The translations under genes and the position numbers were made by a program. 64,000 nt of DNA from Clostridiaceae bacterium. Its GTDB lineage: Bacteria; Bacillota; Clostridia; Peptostreptococcales; Natronincolaceae. Shown piece after piece: positions 27,344 through 37,034 of the stretch; position 1 is the stretch's first letter, and each line of letters begins with the position of its first letter. The stretch covers positions 286,798 to 350,797 of the forward strand of contig JAHDLO010000015.1 in the NCBI GenBank assembly GCA_018432235.1, written 5' to 3'. The notes below the pieces were generated by a model. That model saw only the letters and a list, made by a program, of their open reading frames with translations. It ran no database searches and was not told where the DNA came from.

Positions 27344-28600
27344 ATGTATAAAAAACATATACTGAATAATGGTTTGCGGATAGTTACGGAGCATATTCCC
27401 TATGTAAAGTCAATTTCTATAGGTGTATGGATTGAAACTGGCTCTAAAATGGAGTCTTCTGAGGAAAACGGCATCTCTCACTTCATAGAGCACATGCTAT
27501 TTAAAGGAACAAAGAACAGAAGCGCTAAGGCTATTGCTGAGTCTATTGATGCGGTGGGGGGACAGATTAATGCCTTTACCGGCAAGGAATGTACCTGTTA
27601 TTATGTTAAGGTTTTAGATTCGCATTTCGACCTGGCCCTTGATGTCCTATCGGACATGGTATTTAATTCAAATTTTGATCCTAATGAAATTGATAAGGAG
27701 AGAAGTGTAATCTTAGAGGAAATAAGTATGTACGAGGATTCTCCAGAGGATTTAGTACATGACCTGTTTTCTCAAACACTGTTTAAAGAAAGCACATTAG
27801 GCTATCCCATACTGGGAACGAAGGAAAGCCTTGCTCAATTAAATCAGGAAAAAATGCTGGAATACTTGAGGAAGCATTATCGACCTGAAAATGCCGTTAT
27901 CTCCGTGGCGGGAAATTTTGACGAGCTACAGCTGATGAAGGAGATCGAAAAACGCTTTGAAAATTGGCAGCAGCTGGAGACTAAAGCAGCTGTCGATATG
28001 CCATTAAATTATCATTATGAGGTTTTACACAAATCTAAGGATATAGAGCAGACGCACCTATGTCTTGGCTTTAAGGGAATTGAAATGGGGAACAAGGAGG
28101 TATATCCTCTGATGGTGGTCAACAATATTTTGGGGGGCAGCATGAGCTCCAGATTATTTCAGAGCATCAGGGAGGAGCGAGGACTTGTATACTCCGTTTA
28201 TTCCTATCCTACAACCTATAAAAATGGTGGCATTTTTGCCATCTATGCCGGCATGAATCCGCAGCAGCTGGAGGAGGTATGTCAGCTGATCAAACTACAG
28301 CTGAATACCCTTAAAACAGAGGGATTGACGGCGGAGGAGCTTCATAAAGCCAAGGAACAGCTTAAGGGCAATTATATATTAGGTCTGGAAAGCACCAGCA
28401 GCAGAATGACCTCCATCGGTAAATCTGAGCTCCTATTACAGAGAATTTTAAGCCCTAAGGAAATCCTACAGCTCATTGATGATATAAAGCTAACGGATGT
28501 TGAAGCTGTGGCGGATAAAGTCATTAATATGGATAATATCGCAGCCACCATAGTGAGCAAAAAGAACCAAAGAAAGGTCTTTGAAGGTGTCTTCAAATAA
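27344..28600 (+). CDS. M16 family zinc peptidase (MlpA/YmxG type)
   Basis: 418 residues, processing-peptidase-like. Inverted zinc motif HFIEH (HxxEH, residues ~46-50) with the distal Glu in SVILEEISMYEDSPEDL (~125-141), and the second M16 domain with GGSMSSRLFQSIREERGLVYSVYS (~265-288; conserved Arg/Tyr substrate-binding loop). Cytoplasmic, no signal peptide. The substrate is unknown. AGGAGG precedes the ATG. In Bacillus the homologue lies in the same position and affects protease expression. Ends with a long terminator. Confidence 0.95.
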   Translation: MYKKHILNNGLRIVTEHIPYVKSISIGVWIETGSKMESSEENGISHFIEHMLFKGTKNRSAKAIAESIDAVGGQINAFTGKECTCYYVKVLDSHFDLALDVLSDMVFNSNFDPNEIDKERSVILEEISMYEDSPEDLVHDLFSQTLFKESTLGYPILGTKESLAQLNQEKMLEYLRKHYRPENAVISVAGNFDELQLMKEIEKRFENWQQLETKAAVDMPLNYHYEVLHKSKDIEQTHLCLGFKGIEMGNKEVYPLMVVNNILGGSMSSRLFQSIREERGLVYSVYSYPTTYKNGGIFAIYAGMNPQQLEEVCQLIKLQLNTLKTEGLTAEELHKAKEQLKGNYILGLESTSSRMTSIGKSELLLQRILSPKEILQLIDDIKLTDVEAVADKVINMDNIAATIVSKKNQRKVFEGVFK

Positions 28601-28623
28601 GTATCTGTCATATGGAATATAGT

Positions 28624-28680
28624 AGAGCCTATTAAAGCAGTAGAAGGGAAAAGCTTCACTGTGAAAATAGGCTCTTTCAT
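28624..28680 (+). terminator. Long imperfect terminator hairpin after the M16 peptidase gene
   Basis: Outer stem AGAGCCTATT (28624-28633) / AATAGGCTCT (28666-28675). Inner stem CAGT-A-GAAG (28638-28646) / CTTCACTG (28654-28661). Followed by TTTCATTT. Confidence 0.82.
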
Positions 28681-28787
28681 TTACTATCATTATCACAATA
28701 AATCTTATCATAAATGATAATGAATATTTGTCTATTTTCTTTAATATAAATTATTGAGTTAAATACAAAGGATAGGAGGTAAACAAT

Positions 28788-29051
28788 ATGCGCTTCAGTG
28801 CAATTAGCGGCAAAGAAATAGTCAATCTCAATGATGGCAGCAGGCTGGGCATAATCGGCGATTCTGATTTATTAATTGATGAAAAAACCGGTAAAATAAT
28901 GGCTTTACTTATACCGGAGGAAAGAGGTTTTTTCAGCTTTTTATCCAGCAGCTCCCTTATGGAAATACCCTGGCAGGCAATTAAGAAAATTGGCAGTGAT
29001 ATGATTATTATAGAGGCGGAGGATGAAGGGAATAGAAAGCATTTCCTCTAA
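28788..29051 (+). CDS. ymxH: YlmC/YmxH family PRC-barrel sporulation protein
   Basis: 87 residues, a single PRC-barrel: SGKEIVNLNDGSRLGIIGDSDLLID (start of barrel) then MALLIP and a C-terminal IPWQAIKKIGSDMIIIE. Such proteins occur in endospore formers and are often annotated as sporulation proteins; the mechanism is unknown. AGGAGGT precedes the ATG. The gene sits alone between two terminators, so it has its own promoter, possibly for a sporulation sigma factor; none was identified with confidence. Confidence 0.88.
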   Translation: MRFSAISGKEIVNLNDGSRLGIIGDSDLLIDEKTGKIMALLIPEERGFFSFLSSSSLMEIPWQAIKKIGSDMIIIEAEDEGNRKHFL

Positions 29052-29090
29052 GCTAAGCTGGGTTTATACATTTTACATAATAATTCCTCA

Positions 29091-29123
29091 AGTCCTGTTG
29101 CAGAACAGGGCTTTGCTTTCTTC
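29091..29123 (+). terminator. Intrinsic terminator after ymxH
   Basis: AGTCCTGTT (29091-29099) / AACAGGGCT (29104-29112), one G-T pair, loop GCAG, then TTGCTTTCTT. The 260 bp from here to tepA hold no gene and no confident promoter. Confidence 0.82.
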
Positions 29124-29383
29124 AGAGAATAGATGCGTATTAAAGGGAAAAAATAATATTGATGTAGATCTAAAATTCTCTATTAGAATAGTGTAATAAG
29201 GGAATGCTAAGGTAAGATGACACTACGACATAAACAATCTTAAGTCTGAGTTCAGCAACGATAATTTTTCTCCAGGACTGTGTGGGATAAGTTGCTTCTT
29301 CTGAAAGAAATGTTACATTGCTGCCGCAATATTTAAGGTTGTTGATGTACAAAGCTTTCAACATAAAAAATGAGGTGAAAAAA

Positions 29384-30163
29384 ATGAAGAATTATTACGA
29401 TAAAGGCAGTGAACAGAATTATATACCTATTTTCACTGGAAATCAGGAGGAGGATTTTAAGGAAAGGCAGGCAGAGACAAATGATCAGCAGCAGTTGGCT
29501 AATATAAACGCACTCGGGACAACAGAGATACCTAAAAAAGCGGACAATATTCATATTTTAACCATCATCGGTCATATAGAGGGGCATATGGTATCACCAC
29601 CCCAGAACAAATCTACCAAATATGAGCACCTTATACCGCAGCTGGTGGCAGTTGAAGAAAGCGCTGCGATTGAGGGACTTCTGGTTATATTAAATACAGT
29701 AGGCGGAGATGTTGAGGCTGGACTGGCTATAGCTGAACTAATACATAGCTTGTCAAAGCCTGCAGTAACACTTGTATTAGGGGGTAGTCATAGCATCGGC
29801 GTTCCCTTAGCCACCAGTGGCGATTATTCCTTTATAGCGCCCTCTGCCACTATGACCATACATCCCATAAGAATGAATGGTCTTGTTATAGGCGTGCCAC
29901 AGACCTTCAATTACTTTGCCAAGATGCAGGAAAGAATTGTTGACTTTGTCGTTAGGACCTCAAAAGTCAACAGAAAGACCTTCATTGATCTTATGAACTC
30001 CACCGATGAGTTTGCCAATGATATAGGAACTATTTTAATCGGTAAGGAGGCAGTAAAGCATAAGCTGATCAATGAGGTGGGTGGATTGAATAAGTCACTG
30101 GCAAAGCTAAAGGAACTGATAGAACTAAAAAAGGGGGTTGTAGAGGAGCAGCTTAAAAACTAA
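29384..30163 (+). CDS. tepA: ClpP-family serine protease (TepA/translocation-enhancing type)
   Basis: 259 residues from ATG 29384, with GAGGTG six bases upstream; an upstream in-frame ATG at 29318 lacks a site. ClpP fold: LLVILNTVGGDVEAGLAIAE (~104-123; oxyanion Gly-Gly), GGSHSIGVPL with the nucleophile Ser (~139-148) and TMTIHPIR with the catalytic His (~165-172). Unlike ClpP it has an N-terminal polar extension of ~50 residues. Its position upstream of ftsK/spoIIIE matches Bacillus tepA. Role: cytoplasmic proteolysis, possibly linked to secretion or spore development. Confidence 0.9.
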   Translation: MKNYYDKGSEQNYIPIFTGNQEEDFKERQAETNDQQQLANINALGTTEIPKKADNIHILTIIGHIEGHMVSPPQNKSTKYEHLIPQLVAVEESAAIEGLLVILNTVGGDVEAGLAIAELIHSLSKPAVTLVLGGSHSIGVPLATSGDYSFIAPSATMTIHPIRMNGLVIGVPQTFNYFAKMQERIVDFVVRTSKVNRKTFIDLMNSTDEFANDIGTILIGKEAVKHKLINEVGGLNKSLAKLKELIELKKGVVEEQLKN

Positions 30164-30240
30164 TGATATATTACCTTCACTATCTGTCTTTAATGAAAAA
30201 TGGATTAAATTAGATAATATACTGTATTTTGTTTGTAGAT

Positions 30241-30269
30241 TTGTCAATTTTGTTGTAAAATGATATTAT
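30241..30269 (+). promoter_or_regulatory. Predicted SigA promoter of the ftsK-mnmH-rimO-pgsA operon
   Basis: TTGTCA (30241-30246), 17-bp spacer, TATTAT (30264-30269). The predicted start (~30276) coincides with the first base of a 15-bp perfect hairpin. Confidence 0.65.
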
Positions 30270-30276
30270 TAAGTTC

Positions 30277-30310
30277 TTAATTAAAGCGCAGAATACTGCG
30301 CTTTAATTAA
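30277..30310 (+). terminator. 15-bp perfect hairpin, tepA terminator or 5'-end hairpin of ftsK mRNA
   Basis: Left arm 30277-30291 and right arm 30296-30310 are perfectly complementary (15 bp), loop AATA. The base of the stem is TTAATTAAA/TTTAATTAA, so the stem can act as a terminator on either strand. Its position at a predicted transcription start is unusual. Confidence 0.75.
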
Positions 30311-30357
30311 TGAAGTGCTTTTACAGCATCCTTGAAATATCTACAGAGGTGATAAAT

Positions 30358-32628
30358 ATGAGTCGAAGGACAAAGAAGAATAAGCTTGATTTGGATACGA
30401 TCATGAAGCAGTTTAATCATGAAATTAGAGGCGTTTTTTATATAGCGGTGGGCTTAATACTGATATTCGGTCTCCAAAGCAATAACGCCGGTAAGGTGGG
30501 GGAGTGGCTGAAGTATTTATTGACGGGACTGTTTTCTAACGCTGCCCTTTTATTACCCTATATAACGATTTTGTGCGGTATCTTAACCTTCAGCAACACC
30601 TCCTTTTGGAAAAATAGAAAAAGCACTTTATTTTTCGGTATCGTTTTTTTAGGCATCATCATAGTACAAGCTCTGGAGGATATTCACTTTTTTACTGAGG
30701 CCTATGAAAATTTGAATATTGAGATGCTGAAGGCCAGCTTTTTACTGGGAACTGAGGGCTTTGGCGGAGGCTTATTAGGTGTATTTTTATCCTTTATTAT
30801 GGTGAAGCTAATCGGAATAGCCGGAACCTATATTATTGTAGTGAGTATGCTTCTGATATCCTTTATGCTATACACAAAGCTATCCTTAATGGCAATACTT
30901 ATGCATATCAATAAAATGATAGGCAGACTATTCAACTCCTTTAAGGGCACTGTATCGGATTTCGTTGTAGACGCTCCTAAAGAGAGGGTTAAAAAGAAGC
31001 GGAAGACAGATGAAGCTAATGAAATAATTATTTATAATGATGAAGCCCTAGGTTCAAATGCTGATCATAATGTAAAAGAGGAGAAAATAAAGATATTGGA
31101 CTTTACAGGAACTGAGTCTATCAGCAAGTCAGCTAATGGCGTAGAGGAGTCGAAAAAAGTCCTCAATACTGCTAAGGCCGATCAGGAGGAATTTCCTGCT
31201 CTTGAGGTAGTCGGGCTTCAGGAGCATTTTGAGTACATTATTCCCGATGTCGATTTAATGAATCAAGTTGATGGTCATACCGGGAAGGATGATAAAAAGA
31301 AGATAATTCAAAAAGCAAAGCTTTTAGAAGATACCTTGAAAAATTTTGGTGTAGAAGCAAAGGTCGTACAGGTAAGCAAGGGACCTGTAATTACCCGTTA
31401 TGAGCTTCAACCCAGCGTTGGGGTAAAGGTGAGTAAAATTGTAAACCTAAGTGATGATATTGCATTGAATCTAGCTGCCAAAGCCATACGTATAGAGGCA
31501 CCAATACCAGGTAAAGCGGCAATTGGCATAGAAATCCCAAACGAGGAAATTTCTATGGTTACATTGCGGGAGGTAATTGATAGCAGTAGCTTCAAGAGCA
31601 GCACCGCCAATCTGCCCTTTGCTCTTGGTAAGGATATATCAGGAACACCGGTAATCGCGGACATATCAAAAATGCCCCATACATTAGTTGCCGGTGCGAC
31701 GGGCTCCGGTAAAAGCGTATGCATCAATTCTTTGCTACTGAGCCTTTTATATAGCTGCTCCCCGGATCGGGTAAAGCTGATTTTGGTGGATCCTAAGGTT
31801 GTTGAGCTAAATCAGTATAATGGCATTCCCCATCTGCTGATTCCCGTCGTCACAGACCCCAAAAAGGCGACAAGTGCATTAAATTGGGCCGTGCAGGAAA
31901 TGACCAGAAGATATAAGCTGTTTGCAGAAAACAATGTAAAGGATATTGGCACATATAATGAACGGTTTCAGGAGTCACAGCTGCCTTTTATAGTTATTGT
32001 CATCGATGAACTGGCAGATTTAATGATGGTAGCTGCCAATGAGGTAGAGGATGCCATATGTCGTTTAGCTCAAATGGCCAGGGCTGCTGGATTGCATTTG
32101 ATTCTGGCAACACAGAGGCCTTCTGTTGATGTTATCACAGGGGTGATAAAGGCAAATATTCCTTCTAGAATAGCTTTCTCTGTGGCCTCTCAAACGGATT
32201 CCAGAACCATTTTAGATATGGGAGGCGCAGAAAAGCTTCTGGGCAAGGGGGATATGCTCTTTTATCCAATGGGCGCCAATAAGCCAATTAGAGTACAGGG
32301 AGCCTTTATATCTGAAAAGGAGGTTGACCGAGTGGTGACCTTTATTAAAGGACAGGTGGAGAAGCCCCAATATGAGTCCGATATTATAAAAAAAATAGAT
32401 CAGGGTGAGCTGGTGGATATTTCAGGTGGTGATGATCTCTTTGAACGTGCCGTTCAAATGGTGGTGGAAAGCCAACAGGCATCTATATCTATGCTGCAGC
32501 GCAGGCTCAGAATCGGATATAATCGTGCAGCAAGATTAATTGATGAAATGGAAGCGAAGGGTGTAATTGGTCCTCACGAGGGCAGTAAGCCAAGGCAGGT
32601 ATTATTAGATGAATCTGACTTAGCATAA
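30358..32628 (+). CDS. ftsK: DNA translocase FtsK/SpoIIIE
   Basis: 756 residues from ATG 30358, preceded by GAGGTGAT; an upstream in-frame ATG at 30310 overlaps the hairpin and lacks a site. Four membrane helices (~25-180), a charged linker (~190-270), then the motor: Walker A GATGSGKSV (~430), Walker B IVIDELADLMM (~545), and the winged-helix gamma domain (SMLQRRLRIGYNRAARLIDEME, starting ~700) that reads KOPS/SRS sequences. It pumps chromosomal DNA at division or sporulation septa. First gene of an operon with mnmH, rimO and pgsA. Confidence 0.97.
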   Translation: MSRRTKKNKLDLDTIMKQFNHEIRGVFYIAVGLILIFGLQSNNAGKVGEWLKYLLTGLFSNAALLLPYITILCGILTFSNTSFWKNRKSTLFFGIVFLGIIIVQALEDIHFFTEAYENLNIEMLKASFLLGTEGFGGGLLGVFLSFIMVKLIGIAGTYIIVVSMLLISFMLYTKLSLMAILMHINKMIGRLFNSFKGTVSDFVVDAPKERVKKKRKTDEANEIIIYNDEALGSNADHNVKEEKIKILDFTGTESISKSANGVEESKKVLNTAKADQEEFPALEVVGLQEHFEYIIPDVDLMNQVDGHTGKDDKKKIIQKAKLLEDTLKNFGVEAKVVQVSKGPVITRYELQPSVGVKVSKIVNLSDDIALNLAAKAIRIEAPIPGKAAIGIEIPNEEISMVTLREVIDSSSFKSSTANLPFALGKDISGTPVIADISKMPHTLVAGATGSGKSVCINSLLLSLLYSCSPDRVKLILVDPKVVELNQYNGIPHLLIPVVTDPKKATSALNWAVQEMTRRYKLFAENNVKDIGTYNERFQESQLPFIVIVIDELADLMMVAANEVEDAICRLAQMARAAGLHLILATQRPSVDVITGVIKANIPSRIAFSVASQTDSRTILDMGGAEKLLGKGDMLFYPMGANKPIRVQGAFISEKEVDRVVTFIKGQVEKPQYESDIIKKIDQGELVDISGGDDLFERAVQMVVESQQASISMLQRRLRIGYNRAARLIDEMEAKGVIGPHEGSKPRQVLLDESDLA

Positions 32629-32655
32629 TATATAACATACAATGAAGGTGAAAAA

Positions 32656-33702
32656 ATGACGCGGTTAATAGATGTAAAAGATGCAGTCCTATTAAAAAAC
32701 AAGATATTTGTAGATGTTCGTTCACCAAATGAGTTCAATAATGGTTCAATACCCGGTGCAATAAATATACCACTTTTGGACAATGAGGAAAGAGTTGAGA
32801 TTGGAACCCTGTATAAGCAGGTGGACCCTGAGGCAGCAAAAACAAGGGGCTTAGAGATAATATCACCTAAGCTGAAGCATTTTTATGATGAAGTAAATAA
32901 GATAGATGCCTCTATTGAGGATATCATCATCTATTGTGCAAGAGGTGGACTAAGGAGTACTTTTTTCACTAATTTTTTTAATGTCATAAATCGTAATGTT
33001 TATCAGCTGGATGGCGGCTTTAAGTCCTACAGACAATTTGCCTTAGACTATATTTCCAATATCAAGAAGCATCACGAATTCATAGTATTACATGGCTACA
33101 CCGGAGTTGGCAAGACTGAGCTTTTGAAGCGCTTAAGCCAGGAGAAGGTGCCGATACTGGACCTAGAGGCACTTGCCCATAATAAAGGCTCGGTTTTCGG
33201 ACAGCTAAACGAGCCTGTTGTATCACAAAAAAACTTTGAAAATCAGCTGCTGGAAGAGCTAACCCATATAGGCAATCGCTTTGTGGTGGTGGAGAGTGAA
33301 AGTAAGAGACTGGGCTCTGTCAATCTACCTAATGAGCTTTACGATGCAATTATTCATGGTAAGCATGTATTAGTCGAAACCAGTAATGAAAATAGAATTA
33401 GTAGACTGGTAGACGATTATGTTAACAACTGTCCCGGTCATGAAGAAATGCTAATAAATGCTATAGACAATTTAAGAAAGAGAATCAGTAATGAAAAGGC
33501 CGATTGCTATATTCAATGGGTTAAGGAGAAGAAATTTGATCATATAGCTGAAGAGCTTATTCTGAACTACTATGATCCCATGTATTTACACTCAATTAAA
33601 AAATATAATTATGACTTGGTGATTAAATATGATAAAATAATAGATGCAATTAAAGCTATTGTGGTGTTATATAATGAACTGGAAGGGACGTTACAGAAAT
33701 GA
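32656..33702 (+). CDS. mnmH: tRNA 2-selenouridine(34) synthase
   Basis: 348 residues. N-terminal rhodanese domain with the reactive Cys in [10 protein letters not shown] (Cys94) and a C-terminal P-loop domain GYTGVGKTE (~147-155). MnmH replaces sulfur by selenium in the wobble 2-thiouridine of certain tRNAs using selenophosphate; with GGPP it also geranylates. Its presence implies selenium use (SelD) elsewhere in the genome, not in this window. Starts 27 bases after ftsK and overlaps rimO by ATGA, so is co-transcribed. An unusual neighbour for ftsK. Confidence 0.93.
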   Translation: MTRLIDVKDAVLLKNKIFVDVRSPNEFNNGSIPGAINIPLLDNEERVEIGTLYKQVDPEAAKTRGLEIISPKLKHFYDEVNKIDASIEDIIIYCARGGLRSTFFTNFFNVINRNVYQLDGGFKSYRQFALDYISNIKKHHEFIVLHGYTGVGKTELLKRLSQEKVPILDLEALAHNKGSVFGQLNEPVVSQKNFENQLLEELTHIGNRFVVVESESKRLGSVNLPNELYDAIIHGKHVLVETSNENRISRLVDDYVNNCPGHEEMLINAIDNLRKRISNEKADCYIQWVKEKKFDHIAEELILNYYDPMYLHSIKKYNYDLVIKYDKIIDAIKAIVVLYNELEGTLQK

Positions 33703-35039
33703 ATTTGACTGTTTACATAGAATCTCTCGGATGTGCAAAAAATCTTATAGATGCAGAGATTATGCTGGGAATCTTGAATAAATATGGTTATAAGCTGACC
33801 AATACTAAGGAAAATGCTGATGTAATTATAGTAAATACCTGTGGCTTCATAGAAGCTGCCAAGGAAGAATCCATAAATACTATAATTGAGCTAGGTCTAC
33901 TTAAGCAAAATCGCTTAAAGCTCTTAATCGTATCTGGATGCTTGGGAGAAAGATATCATCAGGAGCTGATCAATGAATTACCTGAGGTGGATGCAGTTGT
34001 TGGAACAGGAAGCTATGACAGGATAATAGAAATCATACATGATTCCTTAAAGGGCTCAAGGATTGTGGCGGTTGGAAATATTGATAAATTGTTTGATGAA
34101 TCCTTACCACGATATCAAGCAACACCCTCACATACAGCATACATAAAGATAGCTGATGGATGCAACAATTTCTGTACCTATTGTATTATTCCCAAGCTTA
34201 GGGGAAAATATAGGAGTAGAAAAATTGAAAATATTGTTAAAGAAGCAGCTGAGCTGGCGGCAAACGGCGTTAAGGAAATTATCCTTATTGCTCAGGATAC
34301 CACTAGATATGGTATTGATATTTATGAGGAATATGCGCTGCCAAGGCTGTTGAGGGAATTATGCAAAGTAGAGAATATCCAATGGGTAAGGCTTTTGTAT
34401 GCTTATCCTGAAATGGTTTCTGAGGAGCTGATAGAGGTAATGGCGTCTGAGGAAAAAATCGTAAAGTATATCGATATGCCTATACAGCATTGTAGCAGCG
34501 AAATATTAAAGATAATGAACCGAAGAACTAGCAAGGAAAGTATTATAAGGACAATTGAAGGTCTAAGGGCTTCTATGCCCGATATAACCATCAGAACCTC
34601 CTTGATAGTAGGCTTCCCGGGGGAAGAGGAAGGGCATTATCAGGAGCTTGAAGATTTTGTTAAGGCAATACGCTTTGATAGACTTGGGGTTTTTGCTTAT
34701 TCCAAGGAGGAAGATACACCGGCTGCAAGGCTGACCCAACAGGTTGATGAGGCAGTTAAGGAAGCGCGAAGAGCAAAAATAATGGCGCTTCAGCAAGGCA
34801 TATCCTATCAGAAGAATCAAGAGAAGGTAGGAAAATGTATTGATGTACTGATTGAGGAGGAGCTGGACAGCTCAAGAGAATTTATTGGCAGAGGTCAAGG
34901 AGATGCGCCTGAGATAGATGGGTTGGTTTACGTTAAGGCGACCTCACAGCTAGAGATTGGAAGCATAGTAAGAGTTAAAATCAACGGGGCTTTGGAATAT
35001 GATTTGATGGGAGAGATTGCTGATGAATCTTGCGAATAA
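33699..35039 (+). CDS. rimO: Ribosomal protein S12 methylthiotransferase
   Basis: 446 residues, radical-SAM methylthiotransferase. N-terminal UPF0004 domain with [12 protein letters not shown] (Cys, residues ~9-20), [13 protein letters not shown] and SGCLGERY for the auxiliary cluster. Radical SAM motif [12 protein letters not shown] (~150-161; CxxxCxxC) and a C-terminal TRAM domain (~375-440). It thiomethylates an Asp of S12. Overlaps mnmH by four bases and pgsA by 17. Confidence 0.97.
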   Translation: MNLTVYIESLGCAKNLIDAEIMLGILNKYGYKLTNTKENADVIIVNTCGFIEAAKEESINTIIELGLLKQNRLKLLIVSGCLGERYHQELINELPEVDAVVGTGSYDRIIEIIHDSLKGSRIVAVGNIDKLFDESLPRYQATPSHTAYIKIADGCNNFCTYCIIPKLRGKYRSRKIENIVKEAAELAANGVKEIILIAQDTTRYGIDIYEEYALPRLLRELCKVENIQWVRLLYAYPEMVSEELIEVMASEEKIVKYIDMPIQHCSSEILKIMNRRTSKESIIRTIEGLRASMPDITIRTSLIVGFPGEEEGHYQELEDFVKAIRFDRLGVFAYSKEEDTPAARLTQQVDEAVKEARRAKIMALQQGISYQKNQEKVGKCIDVLIEEELDSSREFIGRGQGDAPEIDGLVYVKATSQLEIGSIVRVKINGALEYDLMGEIADESCE

Positions 35040-35559
35040 GCTTACAATAGCCAGAATATTACTGGTGCCAGTCTTTATGATTTTTATGTTGAATAAAATT
35101 CCTTATGGTGTTGAAATAGCTGCTGCTATCTTTATTCTTGCAGCAATCACCGATACTCTGGATGGATATATCGCCAGAAAGAAAAATCAAATTACAAATT
35201 TTGGTAAATTTATGGATCCCTTAGCTGACAAGCTTTTGGTTTCTGCTGCTCTGGTCTCTCTTGTTCAGATGGGAAGACTGTCGGCCTGGGTTGTCGTGAT
35301 TATCATATCCAGAGAATTTACAATCAGTATTCTCCGGGCGGTGGCAGCTGCTGAAGGGGTTGTAATTGCAGCCAGCTGGTGGGGAAAGGCCAAAACCATT
35401 ACTCAAATTGTTGCCATCATCTTTGTCATAATAAACAATTTTCCTTTTCACTATATTAATTTTCCCTTCAGTGATATTATGATGGGAATTGCCGTAATTA
35501 TAACCATAGTTTCAGGCGTAGATTATTTAAGAATAAATAAGCATATATTGAAATACTAA
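35023..35559 (+). CDS. pgsA: CDP-diacylglycerol-glycerol-3-phosphate 3-phosphatidyltransferase
   Basis: 178 residues from ATG 35023, with GGGAGAG upstream (the in-frame TTG at 35017 is weaker). CDP-alcohol phosphatidyltransferase with four to six membrane helices and the motif [20 protein letters not shown] (~residues 40-59; D-x2-DG-x2-AR-x8-G-x3-D continues into DPLADK). It makes phosphatidylglycerol phosphate. Last gene of the ftsK operon, followed by a terminator. The rimO-pgsA-cinA-recA order is common in Clostridia. Confidence 0.97.
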   Translation: MNLANKLTIARILLVPVFMIFMLNKIPYGVEIAAAIFILAAITDTLDGYIARKKNQITNFGKFMDPLADKLLVSAALVSLVQMGRLSAWVVVIIISREFTISILRAVAAAEGVVIAASWWGKAKTITQIVAIIFVIINNFPFHYINFPFSDIMMGIAVIITIVSGVDYLRINKHILKY

Positions 35560-35576
35560 TCTAGACGGAAATTTTA

Positions 35577-35604
35577 AAGACCCTTACATCGATGAGGGTT
35601 TTTA
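35577..35604 (+). terminator. Intrinsic terminator after pgsA
   Basis: ACCCT (35580-35584) / AGGGT (35595-35599) flanked by an A-rich left side and TTTTT on the right; the loop contains CATCGATG. Confidence 0.72.
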
Positions 35605-35672
35605 ATATTCTGCATATGAGCCTCAAGGCAATACTTATTACATTATAAACGCATATACAAAGGGGTAGAGAT

Positions 35673-36923
35673 ATGAAGGCAACTATAATATGTGTTGGCA
35701 CGGAGCTCCTGATTGGAATGACCCAGGAGACAAATTCCTACTATATAACCAACAGACTTAAGGCATATGGTGTTCAGGTGGTAGGTAAATATATTGTAGA
35801 GGATAATATGAGCCAGGTTAAGTCGGTTTTGGGGCTGGCCCTGGAAAATAGCGATTTGGTGATATTTACAGGAGGACTGGGACCTACCTTGGATGACCTA
35901 ACTAAAGAGGCTATAGCAGAATATATCGGCCTTCCAATGGTCCTCAATATTGCCGCAAGAGATGCAATTGTGAATATGATTACCACAAGACATAGAACCT
36001 GTACAGAAAACAATTTGAGACAGGCATATTTTCCAAGTGATGCCATAATACTGGATAATACTATGGGCACAGCCCCCGGCTGTCTCGTTGCATATGAGGG
36101 TAAAAAAATCGCAGCTCTTCCCGGTCCTCCCAGAGAGATGAAAAGAATGCTGGAGGATAATATAGAGCTGCTTTTGAGTGGCTTTAACCTAAACCATGTC
36201 ATTTCAAAGAGATTTGATCTTTTTGGCATTGGTGAGTCTGCTTTAGAGGACAAACTGTTATCTTTATTCAACAATCAGTCAAATCCTATTATCGCCACCT
36301 ATGCTGCTATGGGAGCAGTGACTCTTTTGGTTACTGCAACCGGGACGACAGAGGAAGAAGCTGAAGCCCTAGTGAAGCCATTTCTGATAGAGATTGAAGA
36401 CGCCGTCGGACAGTATATCTACAGCACTGAGGGAGAAACACTTGAGGCGGTGGCCTTTAAGCTGTTGAGGGAAAAAAGCATGACGCTTTCATTGGCTGAA
36501 TCCTGTACCGGTGGACTATTATCCGCGAGGCTTACGAGACTGCCGGGTATATCGGAGGTCTTTGATCGAAGCATAGTCACCTACAGTAATAACGCTAAGA
36601 TTCAGGAGCTAGGGGTGCCTGAGGCGGTTATTGATAGCTTTGGGGCGGTAAGCAGTGAAACTGCGCTTGCCATGCTTAAGGGCTTAAAGGCGCTTACCGA
36701 CAGTGATTGCTGTATAAGCGTGACCGGTATTGCCGGGCCAGGAGGAGGCTCCCAGGAGAAGCCTGTGGGACTGGTTTATATAGGGGTTGCAATAGGAGAT
36801 CAGCATAATGTATATGAGTATCGCTTTTTTGGTGAAAGAGAACGAATTCAGGTTATGACCGTTCTGACAGCGCTGGATTTGCTTCGAAAGGGTTTAACCG
36901 CTTTGAAGCAGCAAAAAAAATAA
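35673..36923 (+). CDS. cinA: CinA family protein (competence/damage-inducible; NMN deamidase domain)
   Basis: 416 residues. N-terminal molybdopterin-binding-like (COG1058) domain: ICVGTELLIGMTQETNSYYI and FTGGLGPTLDDLTKEAIAEY. C-terminal CinA domain: LAESCTGGLLSARLTRLPG (~273-291), VTYSNNAKI and VTGIAGPGGGSQEKPVGLVY. The C-terminal domain deamidates nicotinamide mononucleotide in other bacteria; the N-terminal part may be an ADP-ribose pyrophosphatase. GGGGTAGAG precedes the ATG. Typical neighbour of recA, but the recA promoter and LexA box lie after it. Confidence 0.94.
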   Translation: MKATIICVGTELLIGMTQETNSYYITNRLKAYGVQVVGKYIVEDNMSQVKSVLGLALENSDLVIFTGGLGPTLDDLTKEAIAEYIGLPMVLNIAARDAIVNMITTRHRTCTENNLRQAYFPSDAIILDNTMGTAPGCLVAYEGKKIAALPGPPREMKRMLEDNIELLLSGFNLNHVISKRFDLFGIGESALEDKLLSLFNNQSNPIIATYAAMGAVTLLVTATGTTEEEAEALVKPFLIEIEDAVGQYIYSTEGETLEAVAFKLLREKSMTLSLAESCTGGLLSARLTRLPGISEVFDRSIVTYSNNAKIQELGVPEAVIDSFGAVSSETALAMLKGLKALTDSDCCISVTGIAGPGGGSQEKPVGLVYIGVAIGDQHNVYEYRFFGERERIQVMTVLTALDLLRKGLTALKQQKK

Positions 36924-36936
36924 TTTAAAATAATAT

Positions 36937-36965
36937 TTGACCTTTAGTATTTTATAAGCTATAAT
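36937..36965 (+). promoter_or_regulatory. recA promoter (SigA)
   Basis: TTGACC (36937-36942), 17-bp spacer, TATAAT (36960-36965). Near-consensus. Start expected at ~36972, at the edge of the LexA box. Confidence 0.85.
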
Positions 36966-36972
36966 TTAAATA

Positions 36973-36984
36973 GAACACCTGTTC
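36973..36984 (+). promoter_or_regulatory. LexA (SOS) operator
   Basis: GAACACCTGTTC, matching the Gram-positive LexA box GAAC-N4-GTTC (DinR box), placed at the predicted transcription start of recA. LexA binding here would block recA transcription until DNA damage. Confidence 0.88.
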
Positions 36985-37034
36985 GCAAACATTTGAAAGG
37001 TAGGTGAAGCCAGATATAATCTGGTAGAGGTATG

